Below are positions 29,848 to 37,425 of a stretch of 64,000 nt of DNA, in pieces. The translations under genes were made by a program, and so were the position numbers. Position 1 is the stretch's first letter. The number at the start of each line of letters is the position of its first letter. This stretch comes from Aureispira sp. (GTDB lineage: Bacteria > Bacteroidota > Bacteroidia > Chitinophagales > Saprospiraceae): positions 1-64,000 of the forward strand of contig JAAEPD010000375.1 in the NCBI GenBank assembly GCA_024222455.1, in the 5' to 3' direction. The notes under the pieces are model-generated. The model was not told the origin of the DNA. It worked only from the letters and a program-made list of their open reading frames with translations, and did not search any database.

Positions 29848-30458
29848 AAAGAAGGCTAACCTTGCTTCTTTCTCTCAAAGATGCAAAAATCTGTGTATAA
29901 ACATCTAGTCCTTCATCGTTTTATAACCATTTTCTGACAAAGATGTGCTCCTATTTGTACATTCCTTGTTATAGGTATTAGTCTTGAGATATTGGGTCCT
30001 AAACTTTATTTCTCTATCTACAATCTATAAGAGAGCTATGAGACACCAACAACTACTATAGGCTACTATTTTAATTATCAAAGACTTAACAACAACCATA
30101 AGTTATTGAACTAACTATGTCTTATTTTAAATAAAAAAATATTTTTGGAGAGCGTTTGCTAATTTCCATTTCAGGATGAACGATTTAAGTTAGAAATGGT
30201 TCACTCTTTTTAAGCAACAAATTCCTTATTTTTATAACTTCAGCTAAGCTTCATTAGCTTGTTATCTATTGATAATCAAGTAATAAGAAAAGAGAACTAA
30301 TTGAAAAAACATTATTGATAATCAATTACTTATAAAATTTTAACGAAGTAGCCAAATTTATTTTTCTTAATGGATAGAATTTGCTAATTTAACGGAATGA
30401 TTATAAAATCATTGAATTGAAATACACTTTTGATTACCCAACTTAGTTACCCAATTTT
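29848..30458. other. Long intergenic region with paired palindromes
   Basis: This 611-base AT-rich gap between divergent genes has no convincing reading frame. It contains two copies of TATTGATAATCAA (30267-30279 and 30313-30325), each with the palindromic core TTGATAATCAA. Promoters for both flanking genes must lie here, but I could not place them confidently. Confidence 0.5.
30267..30325. promoter_or_regulatory. Two identical palindromic 13-mers, candidate operator
   Basis: TATTGATAATCAA occurs at 30267-30279 and 30313-30325, 46 bases apart start to start. Each contains the 11-base palindrome TTGATAATCAA; in the second copy it extends to ATTGATAATCAAT. They lie 134-192 bases upstream of the TPR gene at 30459. 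Confidence 0.35.
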
Positions 30459-32177
30459 ATGAATAAAGAGCAGCTGCTAGAACAACTTCAGAGCGCGCTT
30501 TTAGCAAAAAAATCTTTTGATCTTGGCGACCTTGTCCAAAAGGCACAAGAAACGTATCCCAACGAACTATTCACTCAACAATATACTGGAGAGTATCATC
30601 TGTTGCGTTGGACTTATGCTGATGCTGAAACAGCTTTTGCAAAAGCTGTTGAGCTTGCTCCTGATAACATTGATTTTAAACTAAAACTCGCCTTTGCTAA
30701 ACGCAAAAACAATGATAAAGATGGTGCTAAGGCTATCTATGATGCCTTAGAGGTTGAGGTACCTAATAATGTGCAAGTCTTATTTGAATTAGGGCAATAT
30801 CATGCAGAAGCATGGGAGCATGAAAAGGCACTTCCCTACTTCTCTAAAGTAATTGAACAAGATTCCACTCATTATGAGGCGTACAAACTTCGAGCAAGAA
30901 CTTTAGGCAATACCAATGAACGAGAAAAAGCTTTAGTAGACATAAATATAGTGGTTGAAGCCTGCCCTGATGATATAAAAGCGTATCAAGAACGAATCAG
31001 CATAAATCAAGGTCTAAAAAATAAAGAGGCAGTCATCTTGGACTACCAAAAAATGCACGAATTAGAGCCAGATACTAGTGTACATCCTTCCAACTTAGGC
31101 CATTATTTGATACAGGCAAAAGATTTTAAAGGTGCTATAGCAGCTTATAATCAATCCATAGAATTGGATATTGCAAAGGGGTGGACTCCTGGTTATGGCA
31201 ATAGAGGAAAAGCTTATCTCAAAAACGCTAATTACACAGAGGCTATTGATGATTTGACAACACACCTCAAAAAAAATAAAAATGACAATTCGGCTTATGC
31301 AGATTTAGCAGAGGCACTTAGCCATACAGGCGATCTAGATGGAGCTATAGATAACTTGAGTAAAGCCTTAGAAAACACCTCTTTTCAAAAATGGGAATTG
31401 CACCTAAAAAGGGGGAAACTTCATTTACTAAAAAAGGATTACGACAAGGCTATTACTGATTTTGAGGAAGTGAGCAAAGATCGTTTTGCTCAAAAAGATG
31501 GTTTCTATCAGTTAGGAATAGTTTATTTGGCAAAAGAAGACCTAAAAGCGGCTTATAATGCTTGGAAACAAGCAGAAGACCATCATCATTCTGAAGCAAA
31601 CGATCGCATACAAGAACACTGTAGTGATATAGTAGAAGCTGCCGAAAAAGAGCAAAGAGAGGCTATTATCAAACAATTTGAAGGTGCTTTAGAGCAAAAT
31701 AAACAATCCCCTTTCTTAAAAAGGCTATTTGGTAAAATATGGGGTATTGATAAAGAGGCTACGATAAGTAATAATCAACAAGCTTTTGCTCAACTACCTG
31801 ATAGTTTTAGAGAAATGATGTTGAGTGCCTTGGAGCATATTTCTGTTACTATTTCTGAACGTGCTTTTGTCTTTATGAACCCTGCTCGTGATGATATGCA
31901 GGCTTATTTTAGGATAGAAAAAGAAGATGCAGACAGTTTAACTATTTATGGGCAACCTACCAATGGAAAGCCTGCAAAAACAGTTGATATTACACTTATA
32001 GATAATCAATTAACGCTGGAGGGAATAAATCCTGGTGTAAAACTTTACTTCAAAGCTATTGATCCTAGTAATATTACACCAATGGATAAAGAACAATTTC
32101 AGAACAAGATGAAAAAATTGGCTGGAGAATTTATGAGTGATATTTTTTCGAATATTGCAGACCAATTTGAACAATAA
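30459..32177 (+). CDS. TPR protein with conserved C-terminal domain (copy 1)
   Basis: A 572-residue protein without signal peptide, so probably cytoplasmic. Residues about 38-400 are TPR-like helix pairs (YADAETAFAKAVELAPDNID and similar, with A/Y/P spacing every 34 residues). The C-terminal 170 residues (from LFGKIWGIDKEA through FVFMNPARDDMQAYFRIE) form a separate domain that I do not recognise but which recurs in the gene at 32235 (LFGKIWKLD). Start MNKEQLLEQLQ matches MDKEQLLAALQ there. It is likely a scaffold protein; partners unknown. The pair arose by tandem duplication and is separated by 57 bases. Confidence 0.78.
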   Translation: MNKEQLLEQLQSALLAKKSFDLGDLVQKAQETYPNELFTQQYTGEYHLLRWTYADAETAFAKAVELAPDNIDFKLKLAFAKRKNNDKDGAKAIYDALEVEVPNNVQVLFELGQYHAEAWEHEKALPYFSKVIEQDSTHYEAYKLRARTLGNTNEREKALVDINIVVEACPDDIKAYQERISINQGLKNKEAVILDYQKMHELEPDTSVHPSNLGHYLIQAKDFKGAIAAYNQSIELDIAKGWTPGYGNRGKAYLKNANYTEAIDDLTTHLKKNKNDNSAYADLAEALSHTGDLDGAIDNLSKALENTSFQKWELHLKRGKLHLLKKDYDKAITDFEEVSKDRFAQKDGFYQLGIVYLAKEDLKAAYNAWKQAEDHHHSEANDRIQEHCSDIVEAAEKEQREAIIKQFEGALEQNKQSPFLKRLFGKIWGIDKEATISNNQQAFAQLPDSFREMMLSALEHISVTISERAFVFMNPARDDMQAYFRIEKEDADSLTIYGQPTNGKPAKTVDITLIDNQLTLEGINPGVKLYFKAIDPSNITPMDKEQFQNKMKKLAGEFMSDIFSNIADQFEQ

Positions 32178-32234
32178 CCTAAATTTATTTAACAATCTAT
32201 AGAACTTAGTTTCCAATATCAAAACTCATTAAAG

Positions 32235-33965
32235 ATGGATAAAGAACAATTGTTAGCAGCCTTGCAACAGGCACTAGAGGATCACAGCGCAGATGAACTG
32301 GATCGCCTGACCGATATAGCTAGTGAAGAATATGGTAGTGAAGGTTTTTATCATTATTACACTGGTCATTATTATATGATGACAGGTGACTATGCTGTAG
32401 CGACTAAAAGCTTTAAAGATGCTGCTGCAGCTGAGCCTAGCAACTTAGAACATCAAGTACAAATGGCTCATGCCCTAGCGAATGATGGGGAACATGAAAA
32501 AGCACAAGCTGCATTTGAAAAAGTATTTGCTGCTGACTCCAAAAACATAGGTGCTAATATATCTCTAAGCTTGATAGCTATAGCTAATGGAGATTATGAT
32601 AAAGCACTTGGTCACTTAGATACTGTATTGGAGCAGGAACCTGATTCTTTAGAGACTCTAATGCACCGCTCTCAAATTCATGCAGGTAATGAAGATTATG
32701 ATAAAGCTATGGCTGATATAGAAAGTATCTTGGCTATAGATACCGAAAATGAGGAAGCTATTTTTGCTAAAATTGCAATCCTTAGTTTACAAGGTAACAA
32801 TGAGGAAGCAAAAACTGAATATGAAAAAGTATTAGCAGCTGATCCTGATGATGGCGCTTTACGCTCTGGATATATCGAATTTTTGATGGATTTGGATGAG
32901 TATGCAGATGCAGAGAAACAATTGGACATTCTTATTGCTCAAGAAGAAGAAGAAAATGGCCAGGCTCAAATCGACCTTTATGAGCGCCGTGCTTGGATTC
33001 GTTTAAACGCTAAAAACTATGGTGGTTCTTTGGCTGATGCAAAAAAAGCTATTGAGTTTGATGGCAAATCTGATATTCCTTATCTAATTGCTGCAGATAT
33101 TAATTTAGCAGAAAATGACCCTGAAGGTGCTTTATTGTACCTAAAAGTTGGTTTAGATTTAGTTTACCCAGAATGGAAATTGCTCCAAAAACGTGGGCAA
33201 ATTTTAATGGATTTAGGCAAAATGGCAGAAGCTCAAGCTGCATTTGAGGGTATATTGAAAGATCCACTATACGAATCGAAAGGACATATGAGCTTAGGAC
33301 ACTTGTTCCAACAACAAGGCAATTTAGACAAAGCTTTTGAACATTGGAATGAGGCTGATGACCAAGGAGAATTTGATGCATTTGAATTGTTGGAGACTCA
33401 CTGTCCTGATCAATTGGCTGCACTTACTGGAGACATAGAAAAAGAATATATAGAAGAGTATACTCCAGAATTCCCTACCAATGCAGCTTCTGCTGCACTA
33501 AAACCTCTGTTTGGTAAAATTTGGAAATTGGATGTAGCTAAAACAAAAGAGAAAAACCCTACATTAAGCCAAATCTTAGGAGACGGTATGGATGAAGCAT
33601 TGAACAATGCAGCAGGTGGTTTCTTGAGCTTAGCAGACTGTGGCTTGTATGTACACCGTCCTATTGGTGAGGATATTCGTAGTGTATACAAAATCACTGA
33701 TGAGAGCAAAGGAAAAGCTTCTATTGAAACTCAACCATTGGATGGGTTGCCTCATCAAAAACTAATTTTCAGTTCAGAAGGCAAATTCTTACAATATAGA
33801 GTAGATACTTCTGATCTTGGAGATAGTGATATTGATATTGCTTTCTATATGGCAGAAATCAAATTTAGCAGTTTGAACCCTAAAGAGCAACGTAGAGCTA
33901 ACGAAGCAATGGAAGGTGGTAAAGCTGATTTCATGGGCGAGGCTTTCCAAAGTCTTGTTAAATAA
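32235..33965 (+). CDS. TPR protein with conserved C-terminal domain (copy 2)
   Basis: A 576-residue paralogue of the protein at 30459 with the same MxKEQLL start, TPR-like repeats over residues about 35-390 and the C-terminal domain starting PLFGKIWKLD, followed by GLYVHRPIGEDIRSVYKI. It is more acidic than copy 1. No signal peptide or membrane segment. It is probably in one operon with copy 1 and ends at a terminator (33997-34035). Function unknown; protein-protein interaction is inferred from the TPRs. Confidence 0.78.
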   Translation: MDKEQLLAALQQALEDHSADELDRLTDIASEEYGSEGFYHYYTGHYYMMTGDYAVATKSFKDAAAAEPSNLEHQVQMAHALANDGEHEKAQAAFEKVFAADSKNIGANISLSLIAIANGDYDKALGHLDTVLEQEPDSLETLMHRSQIHAGNEDYDKAMADIESILAIDTENEEAIFAKIAILSLQGNNEEAKTEYEKVLAADPDDGALRSGYIEFLMDLDEYADAEKQLDILIAQEEEENGQAQIDLYERRAWIRLNAKNYGGSLADAKKAIEFDGKSDIPYLIAADINLAENDPEGALLYLKVGLDLVYPEWKLLQKRGQILMDLGKMAEAQAAFEGILKDPLYESKGHMSLGHLFQQQGNLDKAFEHWNEADDQGEFDAFELLETHCPDQLAALTGDIEKEYIEEYTPEFPTNAASAALKPLFGKIWKLDVAKTKEKNPTLSQILGDGMDEALNNAAGGFLSLADCGLYVHRPIGEDIRSVYKITDESKGKASIETQPLDGLPHQKLIFSSEGKFLQYRVDTSDLGDSDIDIAFYMAEIKFSSLNPKEQRRANEAMEGGKADFMGEAFQSLVK

Positions 33966-33996
33966 TACTTGACAAACTGACTAGTTTATAATAATT

Positions 33997-34035
33997 TAGC
34001 GTAGCTATGCATCAAAGCATGCTGCGCTATTTTTT
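33997..34035 (+). terminator. Intrinsic terminator after the TPR pair
   Basis: Left arm TAGCGTAGCTATGC pairs with GCATGCTGCGCTA (one bulge, one G-T pair), followed by six T, 31 bases after the stop at 33965. Confidence 0.8.
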
Positions 34036-34111
34036 GTATGACTTTTGACTTATGCATATTTGTCCACTTTTAGAAGTTGTTTAAACATCTTCTTATTTTA
34101 AAATCCTACTA

Positions 34112-34801
34112 ATGGCAGAAGTAAACGACGTAAAAATTGAAGACAGTTGGAAAGCAGCCTTAAACGAGGAATTCCAAAAACCTTATTTCTTAGAAATCAA
34201 AGATTTTTTGGTAAAAGAAAAGGCTGCGGGGAAAACAATTTACCCTCCAGGCCCACTCATTTTTAATGCTTTTAATATTGTACCACTTGCTGATGTTAAG
34301 GTTGTGATATTGGGGCAAGACCCTTATCATGGTCCAGACCAAGCACATGGTTTATCCTTTTCTGTTCCTTTGGGGCAAAAGGTTCCTCCTTCTTTACGCA
34401 ATGTATACAAAGAACTGACAGAAGATATAGAAGGTTTTGTATCTCCTAAGCATGGTCATTTAGAATCTTGGGCAAAACAAGGTGTATTTATGCTCAATGC
34501 TATGCTGACTGTAGAGCATAAAAAAGCGGGTTCTCATCGCAAGATTGGCTGGCATAAATTTACGGATGCTGTCATCAAAAAAATATCTGATGAACGAGAA
34601 GGTGTTGTGTTTATGTTGTGGGGCGGTTTTGCCAAAAAGAAGGCCAGCTTGATTGATGGTGATAAACACTTAATCTTAGAGGCTGCTCATCCTTCTCCCC
34701 TTGCTGGAAATGCATTTCTGGGCAACAAGCATTTTTCTCAGGCAAATGCTTATCTAGCTAAACAAAATCTTGAAGGAATTGATTGGAAATTAGAAGCTTA
34801 G
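34112..34801 (+). CDS. ung: Uracil-DNA glycosylase (family 1)
   Basis: A 229-residue protein, the usual size for Ung. The water-activating motif GQDPYHGPDQAHGLSFSV places the catalytic Asp at 70. HPSPLAGN (His193) is the minor-groove loop motif, followed by FLGNKHFSQANAYL. The enzyme removes uracil from DNA in base excision repair. The typical HPSPLS is HPSPLA here, a mild change. It is a single gene bounded by terminators on both sides. Confidence 0.95.
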   Translation: MAEVNDVKIEDSWKAALNEEFQKPYFLEIKDFLVKEKAAGKTIYPPGPLIFNAFNIVPLADVKVVILGQDPYHGPDQAHGLSFSVPLGQKVPPSLRNVYKELTEDIEGFVSPKHGHLESWAKQGVFMLNAMLTVEHKKAGSHRKIGWHKFTDAVIKKISDEREGVVFMLWGGFAKKKASLIDGDKHLILEAAHPSPLAGNAFLGNKHFSQANAYLAKQNLEGIDWKLEA

Positions 34802-34824
34802 TAACTAAGCAATCATTATAATAT

Positions 34825-34863
34825 AATGAGGTGTTGATTTTATGATCAACACCTCATTTTTTA
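34825..34863. terminator. Intrinsic terminator after ung
   Basis: A 14-bp stem (AATGAGGTGTTGAT with ATCAACACCTCATT) and six-base loop followed by T residues. It serves ung and partly overlaps the end of the convergent hydrolase gene. Confidence 0.85.
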
Positions 34864-35880
34864 TTCCACTGGCTTCAGTTTCATTATTTCTTCCAAAAAC
34901 AAGATAGTTTCCTTTTCCACTTTGGCTAACTCTTCTGGAGTTGAATGATATTTAGAGCTAATGACATGTGTTCCTGCATCAGGAAATGCTACCTTTCTTT
35001 TCTGATCATTAGCTGTGCCCAGCTGTTCATACATCTCCAACATTCTTGCTACGGAGACAGTCTTGTCCTGTTCTTCTTCATTTTTATAATAATAGCCCAA
35101 AAATAAGGGTTGTTTAATTTTTTGAAACACCTCTTCTACCATAGTTTGATTTATCACCATTTTGAGCGCAATCAGTCCCTCTATGCGATACTTATTCATC
35201 CAATATTTTTTCACATCTTCTGTTGCCTCATATTCTCGGTGCTTACTTCCAACTATCCATCGAGCCAATTGCAAGCCCCAAGGCCCAGCTAATAAGGCAG
35301 ATTTGGGGTCATACATATCTATATTAGGAGAATAACTTACAATCCCAACAATATCTGGATCATTAGCAGCTAAATATAGTCCATAAGTAAGTCCTGTAGA
35401 ACAGCCCATCAAAATAACCTTCTCCCCTAGTTTTTTGCCTATAGCTATAGCTTCTTTGGTAGTCTCTATCAGTTCCTCTCCTTTCATTTCGGCCCAGATA
35501 TCCAAATCATTGATACCATGTCTAGCTAGCCGAGATAAATACAAATTGGCTCCATAACGTTTAGCTATATTCCGATGTATAGGATCTCCCTCTGCATGAC
35601 TTGCCGAAAATCCATGCAGATAAACAATGCTGTATTTTGTTTGCGTAGGAACAGAATCTATCCATACTATTTCTGCTTGATTATTAATTTTTAGGTTGGT
35701 TACTTGAGCTTCTTTATCTTGCACATAAGTATCCAATCCCTCCAAACCTATACTCAAAACCATTGGAGTATCATCCAAAATAGGTTTTCGAGGACGGGGT
35801 CCTAACAAATAAACCACTACCAATAATAATAATAGTATAAGGAATCCTTTTGCTATCCGCTTTAATACTTTCTTGAGCAT
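34861..35880 (-). CDS. Alpha/beta hydrolase, membrane-anchored
   Basis: A 339-residue protein with an N-terminal hydrophobic segment (about 10-28) that should anchor or export it. The alpha/beta hydrolase core shows YLHGFSAS (oxyanion region), the nucleophile elbow MGCSTG with Ser161, and His305 in AGTHVISS; the acid is probably in EEEQDKTVS. The family includes esterases and lipases; the substrate cannot be told. It starts five bases after the LRR gene on the same strand, so the two form an operon. Confidence 0.8.
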   Translation of the reverse strand: MLKKVLKRIAKGFLILLLLLVVVYLLGPRPRKPILDDTPMVLSIGLEGLDTYVQDKEAQVTNLKINNQAEIVWIDSVPTQTKYSIVYLHGFSASHAEGDPIHRNIAKRYGANLYLSRLARHGINDLDIWAEMKGEELIETTKEAIAIGKKLGEKVILMGCSTGLTYGLYLAANDPDIVGIVSYSPNIDMYDPKSALLAGPWGLQLARWIVGSKHREYEATEDVKKYWMNKYRIEGLIALKMVINQTMVEEVFQKIKQPLFLGYYYKNEEEQDKTVSVARMLEMYEQLGTANDQKRKVAFPDAGTHVISSKYHSTPEELAKVEKETILFLEEIMKLKPVE

Positions 35881-35885
35881 AGTAT

Positions 35886-36734
35886 CTATTTTATAACACT
35901 AACAGTATCGTCTACTTTTAGAAATTCTAGTTTAGGCAAATCTTTTAAATCTAATTCTCTTAATGGATTTTCTTGGCAATACAAAGTTTTCAAAATCTCT
36001 AGGCCTTGCACATTCAAACTTTCTAATTGATTATTGTTACACATCAAATATTCTAAGGTAGTGTGCTCACTAAGATCTAACTTAGTCAAGTTATTATAAT
36101 AACATCGTATCACATTTAGCTTAGGCAGATTACTCAATTCCAAAGTTATCATCTTATTATTAATGCAATTCAATTTTTGAAGTTGAGGTTGATTGCTAAT
36201 AGAAAGAGTAGTCAGTTTATTGGCAAAACAACTAAGATCTTCTAAACTAGGCAAAGTGGGCAAGTCTAAATTTGTGAGCTGATTATTGTCACAAGCCAAA
36301 AGTTTTAAGCTTGGTAAGTTCTCTAACTCTAAACTTTTAAGTTTGTTATCAGACCAATATATGTCTTTGAGCTCGGGTAGGTTATTTAACTTTAGTATGC
36401 CTATAGCTCGCTTTCCTCCACTAACTCTATTGAGCTGAGGCAAATTAGTTAGCTCTAAACTTGTCAAGGAAGTATCGTTATAAAACTGTTTGAGCATTGG
36501 TAAGTTAGTTATTTTCAGGTTTTTAGTGCTAGAATTTCTAATCACCAACATATCTTCCCTTAATAGTTCATTTAAGCTCAAACCTGTTGCTACCAACAAA
36601 TCTTTGTGTTCCTCTTCTAACTTCCCCCTTAACTTACCTTCATTTTCAGCTTTATCCAATTTCCAACCTTTTAATTGTACTCTTATAGATGGATTGTAGA
36701 TCAATTCTTTTATTTTTTCTTCTATTTCACTCAT
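35886..36734 (-). CDS. Leucine-rich repeat protein
   Basis: A 282-residue protein with no signal peptide, made mostly of about nine LRRs of about 22 residues of the form L.L.NLP.L..L.C..N.LT.L. Short repeats with Asn at the conserved position and ELSNLP/LENLP linkers place it in the bacterial LRR group. The N-terminal 60 residues are charged and unassigned. It is probably a binding protein in the cytoplasm. It lies five bases upstream of the hydrolase gene and 66 bases from a divergent hypothetical gene. Confidence 0.75.
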   Translation of the reverse strand: MSEIEEKIKELIYNPSIRVQLKGWKLDKAENEGKLRGKLEEEHKDLLVATGLSLNELLREDMLVIRNSSTKNLKITNLPMLKQFYNDTSLTSLELTNLPQLNRVSGGKRAIGILKLNNLPELKDIYWSDNKLKSLELENLPSLKLLACDNNQLTNLDLPTLPSLEDLSCFANKLTTLSISNQPQLQKLNCINNKMITLELSNLPKLNVIRCYYNNLTKLDLSEHTTLEYLMCNNNQLESLNVQGLEILKTLYCQENPLRELDLKDLPKLEFLKVDDTVSVIK

Positions 36735-36800
36735 TTTAATATATTACTGGGGTTATATAAAGTAGGTTAAGATTATGATTACCAGTATAAAAACACATTT

Positions 36801-37250
36801 ATGAATATACAAAATTTATTGGAAGGCTATTATGATGTTTGGGGTGAAGGCACTGGTTTTATGAGTGATACTCGCATTAAGAATAGACAGATAGGCTCTA
36901 TACATATAGAAGATGGCAAATATCATTTCTTTTTTAAGAAAATCAACCAGTTTTCTAAGCATTTCAAAAATGTATTTCTACCGTTCATATCTGGCAGGTC
37001 TAAAGGGAAGTATAAAATAGATTTGCGGGATAAAAGTCTCCAAAAAATAGATTTTCTTAATCTAAGCCACAATCAAATATTAGCAAGCATAACTTTTGAT
37101 TCTTTAGAGCATCTCAGCTCAACCGAAAACAAACAAAATATCCCCAAGACCCTATTAATACGATACAACAGTGACCTAAAACAATTGTATTTTCACCATA
37201 CTAACAGTCAAATCCAGAACTGGGAGGTCGTTAAAAAGTTGGAAGTCTAA
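36801..37250 (+). CDS. Hypothetical protein
   Basis: A 149-residue protein that I do not recognise. It opens MNIQNLLEGYYDVWGEG and is mixed alpha/beta, with aromatic-rich strands early (GKYHFFFKKINQF). A short LRR-like stretch (KIDFLNLSHNQI) lies near residue 75. No signal peptide or membrane segment. It is divergent from the LRR gene and 175 bases upstream of the large helical protein gene. Confidence 0.55.
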   Translation: MNIQNLLEGYYDVWGEGTGFMSDTRIKNRQIGSIHIEDGKYHFFFKKINQFSKHFKNVFLPFISGRSKGKYKIDLRDKSLQKIDFLNLSHNQILASITFDSLEHLSSTENKQNIPKTLLIRYNSDLKQLYFHHTNSQIQNWEVVKKLEV

Positions 37251-37342
37251 AAAACAAAAACTTCCAAAACTAGGGAAAAAAAATGATATTTCAAAACTAA
37301 AAATATAAAATGCTAAATAATCTTTTTTTTTTCAAAAATAGC

Positions 37343-37374
37343 TTGTCTATTCAAGTTTTTCGACGTACCTTTTG
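37343..37374 (+). promoter_or_regulatory. Candidate Bacteroidota-type promoter
   Basis: TTG at 37343-37345 and TACCTTTTG at 37366-37374, separated by 20 bases, resemble the -33 TTTG and -7 TAnnTTTG elements. It lies 52 bases upstream of the helical-protein start. The match is imperfect. Confidence 0.3.
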
Positions 37375-37425
37375 GTCATCAAAAGAGAAATAAACTAATA
37401 AATTCAATAAAAACTATACAAAACT

